A stretch of DNA of 64,000 nucleotides from an uncultured Clostridia bacterium (GCA_944388935.1 CALXKK010000001.1:152048-216047), one strand, 5' to 3'; positions 35,313 to 43,775 are shown, counted from the stretch's first letter. The notes: generated from the letters alone by a model not told the origin. Translations and numbers: made by a program.

Positions 35313-36605
35313 TTAAGCATATGCATGTCTTTTCTTGAAACTTAATAGGTTTGAAATTTCTCCTTGTGTATTTTTTGCTTTCTTTGTTTTCTTTGCTTTC
35401 TCTTGTTCTAATTCTCTTCTTTGTTTTTCTGCCATTGTTTGACATATTGCTTTTTGATATATAAAATGTGTGTCTTGAGCTATCTTGTTCCAATTGTATT
35501 GTGATTTAACTTTTGCTTTAGCATTTTTAGATATTTCTGCACATAATCCAGGATTATATAATAACTCTAATATTGAATCTGCAATTGAGTTTGGATTACC
35601 TGCATAACTCTTCATTCCATTTACTCTATGATCTACTATTTCGTTTAATCCTCCTACATCTGAAACTACTACTGGTGTTCCAGATAACATTCCCTCTAGT
35701 GCAACTACACCAAATGGTTCATATGTACTTGGGAATACTGCTACATCTGCACATTTATACATTTTAGTTACTTTATCTAAACTTAAATAACCTGTAAAAT
35801 ATACTTTGTTATCTATTCCTAATCTTCTAACTTCGTCTCTTAATTCGTCTATCATTCCGCCTCTTCCAGCTATTATTAATTTTGAATCATGATATCCATT
35901 TAATATCTTAGGCATTGCAGCAATTAGGTTTTGTATACCTTTTTCATAAACTAATCTACCAACATATAATATTATTTTTTCATTATCTGCAGCATATTGT
36001 CTTCTAAAGTTGTAATCTTTTTCTACTCCGTTATATAGATTTAAATTTACTCCATTTGGTACTACGTTTATTTTTTCATATGGTAAACCAAATAATCTTT
36101 GTAATTCGTTCTTCATATAGTTACTATTTACTATTACTTCAGTAGCTTCATAAGTAAGTAACCATTCGGAATCATTTATGTATCTTTGTGTTTCATCATG
36201 AATTCCAGAATTTCTTCCAGACTCTGTTGCATGTATTGTTGCTATGATTGGTATTTTAAAAGCATCCTTTAAAGTTTTAGCTGCATAAGTAACTAGCCAA
36301 TCATGAGCATGAATCACATCAAATGGGCCTTTTTTATTTATAATCTCTGTAGCTTTAGATATAAGGTTAAAGTTTAATTGCATTATCCAATCTATAAAAT
36401 TGTTTGGATTTATCATATAGTTATTTACTCTATATACTTTAACTCCTCCATCATTTTCGAAGTCTTCTACATTTCCTTCTTTGTATGTAACTACTGTTAC
36501 TTCATGACCATCTTTTATTAACCTATGAGACAAGTCATGCACTACTCTAGAAATGCCTCCTACAACTCTTGGTGGATATTCCCATGTTAGCATTAATATT
36601 CTCAT
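35313..36605 (-). CDS. Glycogen-synthase-like GT4 glycosyltransferase
   Basis: This is a 430-residue GT-B transferase with the starch/glycogen synthase-like N-terminus (ILMLTWEYPPRVVGGISRVVHDLSHRL), AHDWLVTYAAK, INVVPNGVNLNLYNG, ILYVGRLVYEKGIQNLI and the donor-site segment FPSTYEPFGVVALEGMLSGTPVV. Such proteins in Clostridia are annotated as GT4 sucrose/glycogen-type transferases, and the acceptor is uncertain. The C-terminus carries a Lys/Glu-rich tail (REL-EQEKAKKTKKAKNTQ). The ribosome site is AAAGGGG. It is the first gene of a small unit that also contains the YlbF gene. Confidence 0.85.
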   Translation of the reverse strand: MRILMLTWEYPPRVVGGISRVVHDLSHRLIKDGHEVTVVTYKEGNVEDFENDGGVKVYRVNNYMINPNNFIDWIMQLNFNLISKATEIINKKGPFDVIHAHDWLVTYAAKTLKDAFKIPIIATIHATESGRNSGIHDETQRYINDSEWLLTYEATEVIVNSNYMKNELQRLFGLPYEKINVVPNGVNLNLYNGVEKDYNFRRQYAADNEKIILYVGRLVYEKGIQNLIAAMPKILNGYHDSKLIIAGRGGMIDELRDEVRRLGIDNKVYFTGYLSLDKVTKMYKCADVAVFPSTYEPFGVVALEGMLSGTPVVVSDVGGLNEIVDHRVNGMKSYAGNPNSIADSILELLYNPGLCAEISKNAKAKVKSQYNWNKIAQDTHFIYQKAICQTMAEKQRRELEQEKAKKTKKAKNTQGEISNLLSFKKRHAYA

Positions 36606-36853
36606 TTACATAAGCCCCTTTCGATATACATTTTCTTTAGTATTTTTATGTTTCCGTATTAATTTATATTGTATATAAAATTCTATTAATTGTAAATAAC
36701 TTTTTTGTAAAATATTTAATTTTTTTGTAGATTTTTTTCTAATTTATTCCAGCACATTTTTATTATTTTTAGAATATAATTTATAGAATAATTTTTTTAT
36801 AAATAATAAGTTTAAAAGTACGCTAATTTGTGCCTGTTTTAAAGTACTCGTGC

Positions 36854-36890
36854 ACATAAAGTTGCTTCGCTTATTTATGTAAATTTTTTT
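36854..36890 (+). terminator. Terminator-like hairpin in asnB leader, adjacent to ribosome site
   Basis: ACATAAA (36854-36860) pairs with TTTATGT (36874-36880), then AAATTTTTTTT follows, ending next to the GGAGGTG ribosome site of asnB. An upstream TTTGTGC at about 36828 could pair with GCACATAAA and block it, suggesting attenuation. A TATAAT at 36775-36780 is a candidate -10, but its -35 is poor. Confidence 0.55.
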
Positions 36891-36903
36891 TGGAGGTGTT
36901 TTT

Positions 36904-38751
36904 ATGTGTGGAATTGTTGGATTTGTAAATTACAAAAAAGATATTAAAAATCCAATTTCTGTTTTGAATAAAATGAATGAAACTCTTACAAATAGAGGTC
37001 CAGATGAAGAAGGAAAATATGTATCTTCACCTGCATATTTAGCTCATAGAAGATTAATTGTAATAGATCCCGTTGGTGGTAAGCAACCTATGGTTTCTAC
37101 ATATGATGATAATGAATATTCAATTGTTTATAATGGTCAAATATATAATGTTCCAGAACTAAAAAGTGTTTTAATTGATAATGGCTTTACATTTAACTCT
37201 ACTTCTGATACAGAAGTTTTATTAAAAGCTTTTATTTTTTATGGTTATGATGTAGTTAAACATCTTAATGGTATTTTTGCATTTGCAATTTGGAATAAGA
37301 AAAAAGAAGAATTATTTTTGGCAAGAGACCATTTTGGAATAAAACCTTTATTTTATACTATAAATAATGATAATTTAATTTTCGCTTCAGAGATAAAAGC
37401 TCTTTTTGAATTTCCAGGAGTAGAAAAAATTGTAGACAGAAATGGCATATGCGAGCTTTTCGGAATCGGTCCTGCTCATACTGCAGGTACAACAGTTTTT
37501 AAAAATATATATGAATTAAAACCTGCACATTTTGCTATATTTAATAAATACGGATTTCATATCCATCAATATTGGAAATTTATAAGTAAACCACATGTGG
37601 ATTCTTTTGATGAAACATGTAATAAAATAAAATTTTTATTGGAAGATAGCATAAAAAGGCAATTGGTTTCTGATGTTCCACTTTGTGTTCTTTTATCTGG
37701 AGGTTTGGATTCTAGTATAATTGCTGCATATGCAAGTGACTATTGCAGAAAAAATGGGCTACCACCACTAAATACTTTTTCTGTGGATTATGTAGATAAT
37801 GATAAAAACTTTGTAAAGAGTGATTTTCAACCTAATTCTGATAATTATTATATAAATTTAATGGTTGAAAAATATAAAACAAATCATGTAAACATCGTTT
37901 TAGATACTCCGGATTTAGCCAAACATCTAGAAGACGCAATGATTGCAAGGGATGTACCGGGAATGGCAGATGTAGATTCTTCTATGTTATTGCTTTGTAA
38001 AAATGTAAAAAAATATGCTACAGTTTCTTTAAGTGGTGAATGTTCAGACGAAATATTTGGTGGATATCCTTGGTTCTTTAGAGAGGATGCTTTAAACAGT
38101 AACACCTTCCCTTGGTCCATTGCAATTTCCGAAAGACAACATCTTTTGAATCCAAGTATCGCATCTCAAGTTCATTTAAAAGATTATATAGATTTTAGAT
38201 ATAACGAAAGTTTATCCGAAGTGGAAATTTTGGATATTGATTCTAAAGAAACAGCTGAAAAGAGAAAAATATCTCATTTAACTTTAAATTGGTTTATGCA
38301 GACTTTATTAGATAGGTCTGATAGAATGAGTATGTACAGCGGTTTCGAACTTCGTGTTCCTTTCTGCGATTATAGATTAGCTGAATATTTATGGAATGTC
38401 CCTTGGGAAATGAAGGCTTACAAGGGTCGTGAAAAAGGTTTATTAAGACATATTATGAAAGGTGTTTTACCAGATGAAATTGTAGATAGAAAGAAATCAC
38501 CATATCCTAAAACTCATAATCCTACTTATTTAAAAGCTGTTAAAGATAAATTAACTGAAATTATGGATGATAAAAATGCTCCAATTAATGATTTATTAAA
38601 TAGAGAGTATATTTTAGAAATATTGGGCACAAATGGTTCTGCATTCACAAGACCTTGGTTTGGGCAATTAATGACCGGTCCACAACTTATGGCATATTTG
38701 TGCCAGGTAAATATGTGGCTTGAGAGGTATGAGCCAAAGATAGAGATTTAA
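36904..38751 (+). CDS. asnB: Glutamine-hydrolysing asparagine synthetase
   Basis: This 615-residue enzyme begins with the N-terminal nucleophile Cys2 (MCGIVGFVNY) of the class II glutaminase domain, which includes NRGPDEEG and YNGQIYN. The synthetase domain has the PP-loop LSGGLDSS at about residues 264-271, SLSGECSDEIFGGYPW, and DRSDRMSMYSGFELRVPFCDY. It converts aspartate, glutamine and ATP to asparagine, glutamate and AMP. The leader contains a terminator-like hairpin next to the GGAGGTG ribosome site. It is monocistronic and ends in two related terminators. Confidence 0.94.
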   Translation: MCGIVGFVNYKKDIKNPISVLNKMNETLTNRGPDEEGKYVSSPAYLAHRRLIVIDPVGGKQPMVSTYDDNEYSIVYNGQIYNVPELKSVLIDNGFTFNSTSDTEVLLKAFIFYGYDVVKHLNGIFAFAIWNKKKEELFLARDHFGIKPLFYTINNDNLIFASEIKALFEFPGVEKIVDRNGICELFGIGPAHTAGTTVFKNIYELKPAHFAIFNKYGFHIHQYWKFISKPHVDSFDETCNKIKFLLEDSIKRQLVSDVPLCVLLSGGLDSSIIAAYASDYCRKNGLPPLNTFSVDYVDNDKNFVKSDFQPNSDNYYINLMVEKYKTNHVNIVLDTPDLAKHLEDAMIARDVPGMADVDSSMLLLCKNVKKYATVSLSGECSDEIFGGYPWFFREDALNSNTFPWSIAISERQHLLNPSIASQVHLKDYIDFRYNESLSEVEILDIDSKETAEKRKISHLTLNWFMQTLLDRSDRMSMYSGFELRVPFCDYRLAEYLWNVPWEMKAYKGREKGLLRHIMKGVLPDEIVDRKKSPYPKTHNPTYLKAVKDKLTEIMDDKNAPINDLLNREYILEILGTNGSAFTRPWFGQLMTGPQLMAYLCQVNMWLERYEPKIEI

Positions 38752-38756
38752 TGAAT

Positions 38757-38793
38757 ATTATCATTTTGCTAATATCAGCAAAATGATATTTTT
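38757..38793 (+). terminator. asnB terminator 1
   Basis: ATATCATTTTGCT pairs with AGCAAAATGATAT across AATATC, followed by T5. Confidence 0.87.
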
Positions 38794-38801
38794 TATAGTT
38801 T

Positions 38802-38838
38802 AATCATTTTCGCGATATCACGAAAATGATATTTATTT
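38802..38838 (+). terminator. asnB terminator 2, related to terminator 1
   Basis: ATCATTTTCG pairs with CGAAAATGAT, followed by TTTATTTTT. It shares the outer ATCATTTT/AAAATGAT stem with terminator 1 but has a different inner stem. Confidence 0.8.
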
Positions 38839-38842
38839 TTCA

Positions 38843-38870
38843 TTTAAGGTTCAAAATTGGAACCTTAAAC
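38843..38870 (+). repeat. Third hairpin after asnB
   Basis: TTTAAGGTTC pairs with GAACCTTAAA around a 7-nt loop with no T-run. It lies between terminator 2 and the purB1 promoter and may be an operator or processing site. Confidence 0.5.
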
Positions 38871-38876
38871 ACCTCT

Positions 38877-38905
38877 TTCCAATTTCATACACACTATGTT
38901 ATAAT
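38877..38905 (+). promoter_or_regulatory. Promoter of purB copy 1
   Basis: An extended -10, TGTTATAAT (TATAAT at 38900-38905), has a weak -35 TTCCAA at 38877-38882 with 17-bp spacing. Confidence 0.6.
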
Positions 38906-38975
38906 CAAGCTGTCAAGATTATTTAGTGATACTAATAAAATATTTATAGGTCTTTAGACTGGAGAGGAGTAAAAA

Positions 38976-40376
38976 ATGAGTAATGATGTAAAAAAAGAAA
39001 TTCCGAGTAAATATTTATCAATTTCACCATTAGATGGACGCTATTCAGAAATAGGAAGAGCTCTATCCCCTTATTTTTCTGAATATGCTTTAGTAAAAAA
39101 TAGAGTATGGGTCGAGGTAAATTGGCTTGTATTTATGTTAGAAAATCTTAAAGGAAGCAAAATTTTAGATTCTTTTCCTAAAAATAGGATTCCAGAAATT
39201 CAAGATATTTACGAAAGTTTTTCTGCTAAATCTTTTTCTAGAGTAAAAGAAATTGAAGCTGTAACAAATCACGATGTTAAAGCTGTAGAATATTTTATAG
39301 ATGAAGAACTTAAATCTCGTGGAATGAAAGAACTTGTTAGTTATGTACATATTGGATGTACATCTGAAGATATAAATAATACAGCTTATGCAAATATGAT
39401 TAAAAATTCAATTCATAATGTTTGGATTCCAGAAGCTAAAAAATTGATTGAACTTCTTGCTGATTTTGCAAAAAAATATGCCAGTCTTCCAATGCTTGCT
39501 CACACTCATGGTCAACCTGCGACACCTACCACTGTAGGAAAAGAATTTGCAATTTATGTTCATCGTTTAAGAAATTCTTTAAACAACATAATGAGCATTA
39601 TGCCTTCTGCAAAATTTAATGGTGCTACAGGAAATTATTCTGCAATATCTGTTGCATTTCCTAATGAAGATTGGCCAGTTCTTGCAGAAAAATTTATAGA
39701 AAAAAAATTAGGGCTAGCTTTTAATCCTCTAACTACACAAATCGAAGGTCATGACTATATGTGTCATCTTTTTGATGCTATTCGTCACTTCAATAATGTT
39801 ATTCTAGACCTTGACCGTGATATGTGGCTTTATATTAGCAAAGAATATTTTGGACAAATAGTTGTTAAAAACGAAGTTGGAAGTAGCACAATGCCTCATA
39901 AAGTAAACCCTATAAAATTTGAAAATAGCGAATCTAATATAGATACATCAAATGCTCTTTTAGTTGCTTTATCAAATAAACTTCCTGTTTCACGTATGCA
40001 AAGGGACCTTTCTGATTCTTCGTCAAAGAGAAATATTGGAGTTGCCTTTGGTTATTCCCTTCAAGCAATTTCTCAAACAATTAGTGGATTAAAAAGAGTG
40101 CAAGTAAACTCTGATAAAATAACAGAAGTGCTAGAAAACAATTGGGAAGTTTTAGCAGAGCCAATACAAACTGTACTTAGAAAATACGGAATTCCAGACG
40201 CATACGATAGATTAAAAGAACTTACTAGAGGTAAAAGAATTTCTAAAGAAGATATCCAAACTTTTATAAAATCATTAGATATTCTTTCATCTGAAGACAG
40301 AGATAACTTACTTAAACTTACTCCAGAAACTTATATTGGTTATGCTACAAAGATTGCAAAAGAAATCGGGATTTAG
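38976..40376 (+). CDS. purB: Adenylosuccinate lyase, copy 1
   Basis: This 466-residue enzyme of the E. coli PurB type has SPLDGRYSEIG near the N-terminus, HIGCTSEDINNTAYA, AHTHGQPATPTTVGKEF and the fumarase-superfamily signature GSSTMPHKVNP around residue 310. It splits adenylosuccinate and SAICAR in purine synthesis. The C-terminus (EIGI, then TAG) is encoded by a GGGACGGTCC repeat: the last residues and the stop codon fall inside its left arm. Codon usage is AT-rich like the chromosome. A paralogue of higher GC follows 194 bp downstream. The ribosome site is GAGAGGAG. Confidence 0.94.
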   Translation: MSNDVKKEIPSKYLSISPLDGRYSEIGRALSPYFSEYALVKNRVWVEVNWLVFMLENLKGSKILDSFPKNRIPEIQDIYESFSAKSFSRVKEIEAVTNHDVKAVEYFIDEELKSRGMKELVSYVHIGCTSEDINNTAYANMIKNSIHNVWIPEAKKLIELLADFAKKYASLPMLAHTHGQPATPTTVGKEFAIYVHRLRNSLNNIMSIMPSAKFNGATGNYSAISVAFPNEDWPVLAEKFIEKKLGLAFNPLTTQIEGHDYMCHLFDAIRHFNNVILDLDRDMWLYISKEYFGQIVVKNEVGSSTMPHKVNPIKFENSESNIDTSNALLVALSNKLPVSRMQRDLSDSSSKRNIGVAFGYSLQAISQTISGLKRVQVNSDKITEVLENNWEVLAEPIQTVLRKYGIPDAYDRLKELTRGKRISKEDIQTFIKSLDILSSEDRDNLLKLTPETYIGYATKIAKEIGI

Positions 40377-40395
40377 GGACGGTCCTAAAATCCCG
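40367..40395 (+). repeat. GGGACGGTCC palindromic repeat, copy 4
   Basis: Arms CGGGAT/ATCCCG surround the core GGGACGGTCC. It overlaps the purB copy 1 stop codon (TAG at 40374-40376) and supplies the final codons. Confidence 0.87.
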
Positions 40396-40404
40396 GTTTC
40401 TTTA

Positions 40405-40433
40405 TTTACATAATTTAATTATCGTGATATAAT
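40405..40433 (+). promoter_or_regulatory. Promoter of purB copy 2
   Basis: TTTACA (40405-40410) and TATAAT (40428-40433) are spaced by 17 bp, starting 10 bp past the repeat. Confidence 0.78.
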
Positions 40434-40445
40434 ATTAATCGTCGG

Positions 40446-40509
40446 AACTATTGTATTTCTAAAGTTTTTTTACATCTTGGGAAGACAATAGTTAAATAAC
40501 CTTTAGAAA
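40446..40509 (+). promoter_or_regulatory. purB copy 2 leader with two interlocking helices
   Basis: AACTATTGT (40446-40454) pairs with ACAATAGTT (40485-40493), and TTTCTAAAG (40456-40464) pairs with CTTTAGAAA (40501-40509). The order A-B-A'-B' means either a pseudoknot or two alternative hairpins. No T-run follows. It lies 60 bp upstream of the GTG start. It does not match the pfl/ZTP or purine riboswitch consensus that I know. Confidence 0.55.
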
Positions 40510-40570
40510 GGGGTATATATAGAACGACTTCGGTAAACAGAACAGAAACACACGTAGAAAGGAAACCCAA

Positions 40571-41977
40571 GTGCTTACAGACGAATTAAAAGGACTTCCT
40601 AGTGAAGCCATCGCAATCTGTCCGTTAGACGGTCGCTACTCTGGGATAAGGGATCAACTTGCTCCCTATTTCTCCGAGTATGGCCTTGTGAAGAACAGGG
40701 TTTGGGTCGAGGTTCATTGGCTTGTTTTTTTGCTTAAGAACCTCCACGGTAACGAGATTCTGGATGCTTTTCCGAAGGAAAGGATTCCCGAGATTCTCAA
40801 TATTTATGAGAGTTTCTCTGCAGAGTCCTTTGCAGAAGTGAAAGCCCACGAAGCTCGTATTAACCACGACGTTAAGGCTGTTGAGCTGTTCATCGATGAT
40901 GAGCTTCACGCTTGTGGTATGGATGACCTCACTAGCTTTGTGCACATTGGTTGCACATCTGAGGACATTACCAACATCGCGTATGCCAACATCATCAAGC
41001 AAGCACTTGGCGAGGTTTGGATACCAAAGGCTGAATGCTTGGTTAGAAAAATCATGGGATTTGCCTATGATTTTTCCGACATTCCTATGCTTGGGCACAC
41101 TCACGGTCAACCTGCAACGCCTACCACTGTTGGTAAAGAGTTCGCAGTCTATAGGTATCGCTTAAATCGCTCCTTGGATGAGATCAAGGCAATTGAGCCT
41201 CTGGCAAAATTCAATGGAGCAACGGGAAATTATGCAGCAATTTCTGTTGCTTTCCCTGGCGAAAATTGGCCTGAGCTTTCTCGGAAATTCATCGAAGATG
41301 AACTCGGTCTTACTTTCAATCCTGTAACCACACAGATTGAGAGCCATGACTATATGTGTCATCTTTTCGATGGTATCCGAAGCTTCAACAACATTATGCT
41401 TGACCTGGTGCGCGATATGTGGCTCTACATTAGCCGCAGCTACTTTGGTCAGAAAACTGTTGGAGCCGAGGTAGGCAGCAGCACAATGCCTCACAAGGTC
41501 AATCCCATTAGGTTTGAAAATGCTGAGGCCAATATCGACATTTCCAATGCTCTCTTCATGGCACTTTCTAACAAGTTGCCTGTTTCGAGGATGCAGAGGG
41601 ATCTTTCTGATTCTTCTTCGCAGAGGAACATTGGTATGGCTTTCGGTTATTCTCTCCAGACGATTGAGCAGGCAATCAGTGGTCTTGATCGTGTGACGGT
41701 AAACTACCAAGTTCTCAACCAAGACCTTGAGGACAACTGGCAGGTCCTGGCTGAACCGATTCAGACAGTGCTTCGTGCATATGGTGATCCTGAATCCTAC
41801 GATGAGCTGAAGAAGTTTACCCGCGGTAAGGAGATTTCCAAAGAGGACATCCAGAACTTCATTAAGTCCTGTGACTCACTTCCGCCAGAAGCTAAGGAAG
41901 CTCTGCTTGAGCTAACTCCCGAAGCCTATACTGGCTATGCCCAGTCGATTGCTGAGACAGTAGACATACTTTCTTAA
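40571..41977 (+). CDS. purB: Adenylosuccinate lyase, GC-rich second copy
   Basis: The 468-residue protein aligns with copy 1 along its whole length without major gaps, roughly two thirds identical by eye, and keeps CPLDGRYSG, HIGCTSEDITN, GHTHGQPATPTTVGKEF and GSSTMPHKVNP. All expected catalytic segments are present, so it should be active. Its coding DNA is near 46-48% GC by eye, with many C- and G-ending codons, unlike copy 1. That suggests acquisition from a higher-GC relative rather than local duplication. It starts at GTG (40571) with AAAGGA 7 bp upstream, and has its own promoter, structured leader and terminator. Which copy serves purine synthesis is unknown. Confidence 0.93.
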   Translation: MLTDELKGLPSEAIAICPLDGRYSGIRDQLAPYFSEYGLVKNRVWVEVHWLVFLLKNLHGNEILDAFPKERIPEILNIYESFSAESFAEVKAHEARINHDVKAVELFIDDELHACGMDDLTSFVHIGCTSEDITNIAYANIIKQALGEVWIPKAECLVRKIMGFAYDFSDIPMLGHTHGQPATPTTVGKEFAVYRYRLNRSLDEIKAIEPLAKFNGATGNYAAISVAFPGENWPELSRKFIEDELGLTFNPVTTQIESHDYMCHLFDGIRSFNNIMLDLVRDMWLYISRSYFGQKTVGAEVGSSTMPHKVNPIRFENAEANIDISNALFMALSNKLPVSRMQRDLSDSSSQRNIGMAFGYSLQTIEQAISGLDRVTVNYQVLNQDLEDNWQVLAEPIQTVLRAYGDPESYDELKKFTRGKEISKEDIQNFIKSCDSLPPEAKEALLELTPEAYTGYAQSIAETVDILS

Positions 41978-42079
41978 GCAATCACAGCGGCCATATTGGA
42001 TATGCTGATAAAGACTAGTATGCATGCTAATTAATAGCATAGCTATCTTCCGAAATCAGCACTCCGTGTTCTTACACAA

Positions 42080-42117
42080 AGAGAGCCTCACTCATTCATA
42101 TGAGTGGGGCTCTCCCC
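42080..42117. terminator. Terminator after purB copy 2
   Basis: GAGAGCCTCACTC pairs with GAGTGGGGCTCTC (one G-U) around ATTCATAT, ending 5 bp before the convergent rdgB stop. Its GC-rich stem matches the composition of the second purB copy. Confidence 0.8.
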
Positions 42118-42121
42118 TTCC

Positions 42122-42691
42122 TTAGTTAATTTCTGCTTTTAATTTTTCTAAAGCTATTCTCCTACTGCTTATCTTGTTTTTCTCTTCACTACTTAATTCT
42201 GCTAATGTTCTTCCATCTTCTAATTCAAATATCTCATCAAATCCAAAACCATTATTTCCATGTGGCTTTTGTGCTATATATCCTTGCAAAATTCCTTTAT
42301 ATACCTTTTCTTCTCCGTTTTTGTTTATATATGCAATACAAGTTATAAATTCAACTGTTCTTCTTTCTTTCGGTACATTTTCTAATTGTTTTATTAGATA
42401 TTCATTTCTTTCTCTTGGTGTGGCATTTTCTCCTAAAAATCTAGCTGTTTTTACTCCAGGAAATCCGTTTAATTCTTTAATACAAATTCCGCTATCATCA
42501 GCAACACAAGGTTTTTTAGTTAAATTATAAATTGCTCTTGCTTTCTTTAAAGCATTTTCTTCGAATGTTTTTCCATCCTCTTCTACCTCTATATTTATAT
42601 TTAGTTCTTTTAATGTTTTTATTTCTTCATTTTCTAAAATCTCTTGAATTTCCTTTGCTTTACCTTTATTATTTGTTGCTAAAATTATCAT
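42122..42691 (-). CDS. rdgB: XTP/dITP diphosphatase (RdgB/HAM1)
   Basis: The 189-residue house-cleaning enzyme has the N-terminal IILATNNKGKAKEIQEIL, CVADDSGICIKELNGFPGVKTARF with the catalytic Asp, GNNGFGFDEIF, and TLAELSSEEKNKISSRRIAL. It hydrolyses ITP, XTP and dITP to monophosphates. The start is the ATG at 42691, preceded by AAGGAG; an upstream in-frame ATG at 42760 would read through the repeat at 42709-42735 and is not used. It is the last gene of a tcdA-nudix-thioesterase-deacylase-rdgB set. Confidence 0.93.
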   Translation of the reverse strand: MIILATNNKGKAKEIQEILENEEIKTLKELNINIEVEEDGKTFEENALKKARAIYNLTKKPCVADDSGICIKELNGFPGVKTARFLGENATPRERNEYLIKQLENVPKERRTVEFITCIAYINKNGEEKVYKGILQGYIAQKPHGNNGFGFDEIFELEDGRTLAELSSEEKNKISSRRIALEKLKAEIN

Positions 42692-42708
42692 TTCAAAACT
42701 CCTTAAAA

Positions 42709-42735
42709 GGGAAAAAAGGACCGTCCCTAAATCCC
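42709..42735 (-). repeat. GGGACGGTCC palindromic repeat, copy 5
   Basis: Arms GGGAA/ATCCC surround GGACCGTCCC (plus-strand reading). It fills most of the spacer between the deacylase and rdgB genes, and the deacylase TAG stop shares its G with the element. Confidence 0.85.
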
Positions 42736-43199
42736 TATATCTCCATATATTTATTTCCACAATATTTTATGAATTTTATTAAATCATCATATTTTATAGC
42801 AATTGATGCTGTATTTCTATTTGGATGAACTAATAATGTTTTATTTTGTAGTTCCTTATCTATTACTACTGTTACAATATGTCCTTTATCATTTATTATT
42901 CCCAATGGTGTAACAGCTCCAGGAATTAATCCCAAATACATTTGTAAATCATTTTCATTTGCAAAAGATAATCTTTTACTATTTATTTTTTCTGGTAATG
43001 TTTTTAAATCTGCTCTTTTGTCTTCTGGCAATGTATATAAAAAGAAGTTTTTCTTAGCATCTTTTAAAAATAGATTTTTACCTCCTACCCCTTTTAGTTT
43101 CCAAGAAATTTTCTTAATATCTTCTACTGTATAAACTGGAACATGTTCTTGTATTTCATATTTTATATTCAAATTTTTCAAAACTTCTAATATATCCAT
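42735..43199 (-). CDS. YbaK/PrdX-type aminoacyl-tRNA deacylase
   Basis: This 154-residue protein has the YbaK/ProX fold with VPVYTVEDIKKI, GVGGKNLFLKDAKKNFFLYTL, RLSFANENDLQMYLGLIPGAVTPLGI and LVHPNRNTASIAI. The PrdX/ProXp group removes mischarged amino acids (mainly alanine from tRNA-Pro) in trans. In the same window AlaRS is a short form, so trans-editing is worth considering together with it. The stop codon TAG merges with a dispersed repeat. The gene is in an operon with rdgB and the thioesterase. Confidence 0.85.
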   Translation of the reverse strand: MDILEVLKNLNIKYEIQEHVPVYTVEDIKKISWKLKGVGGKNLFLKDAKKNFFLYTLPEDKRADLKTLPEKINSKRLSFANENDLQMYLGLIPGAVTPLGIINDKGHIVTVVIDKELQNKTLLVHPNRNTASIAIKYDDLIKFIKYCGNKYMEI

Positions 43200-43262
43200 A
43201 TATTAAAACACTCCTTAATTGTTTTTAAAATATCATATAAACTAAAAAAAATCTAGTAAAAA

Positions 43263-43760
43263 CTAGATTTCTTTTACATCATCTTCAATTAAATAGCACA
43301 TTTCTTCATGCATTTCTACGTTTCCTGTTATTTTATTTGTATCTAATTTTATATATTTTATTGTTCCATTTGCAAGTACATTTCCTTCTATGTCCATAAT
43401 TTGAGATTCAACAACTAAAAACTTGCTGTTATTTTTTACAACTACTCCTTTTCCAATTAATTCCGTATTATATGGTACAGGTTTTCTATATTTTGTATCT
43501 AGAGACATTGTTACACCGAATTCTTCTTCATTGCCGCCTTCTTTAGCCCATAAGGCTCTTAGTCCCATTTCATCTAGCATAGCTGTAATTAATCCGCCAT
43601 GTACTCTTCCTGGATAACTTTGGTGTTCTTCTCTATACTTGAATTTTGACATTACGCTTCCATCTTCCATATTATAAAATTGAGCATGTACCCCATATTT
43701 ATTATCCATTCCACATATTGCACACATTTTACTATTTCTTTGTTTACTTACTACTTTTAT
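43263..43760 (-). CDS. PaaI-type hotdog thioesterase, possible AUA start
   Basis: The hotdog domain is intact: GMDNKYGVHAQFYNMEDGSVMSKFKYREEHQSYPGRVHGGLITAMLDEMGLRALW carries the catalytic loop, followed by TKYRKPVPYNTELIGKG. The first ATG is at 43727, but no ribosome site precedes it. In frame upstream the sequence reads KVVSKQRNSK, and the only plausible initiator is ATA at 43760, 12 bp after AGGAG, which overlaps the Nudix stop. I therefore extend to 43760 (165 codons); the ATG start would give 154. The family hydrolyses acyl-CoA thioesters. The substrate is unknown. Confidence 0.75.
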   Translation of the reverse strand: MKVVSKQRNSKMCAICGMDNKYGVHAQFYNMEDGSVMSKFKYREEHQSYPGRVHGGLITAMLDEMGLRALWAKEGGNEEEFGVTMSLDTKYRKPVPYNTELIGKGVVVKNNSKFLVVESQIMDIEGNVLANGTIKYIKLDTNKITGNVEMHEEMCYLIEDDVKEI

Positions 43761-43775
43761 TTGTTTTTTACACTC

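Noticed and set aside
40625..41722. Long open frames antisense to purB copy 2 (161 and 186 residues).
   Set aside because: They lack ribosome sites and homology-like motifs, lie entirely opposite a well-supported gene, and arise because this copy is GC-rich and has few stops in the complementary frame.
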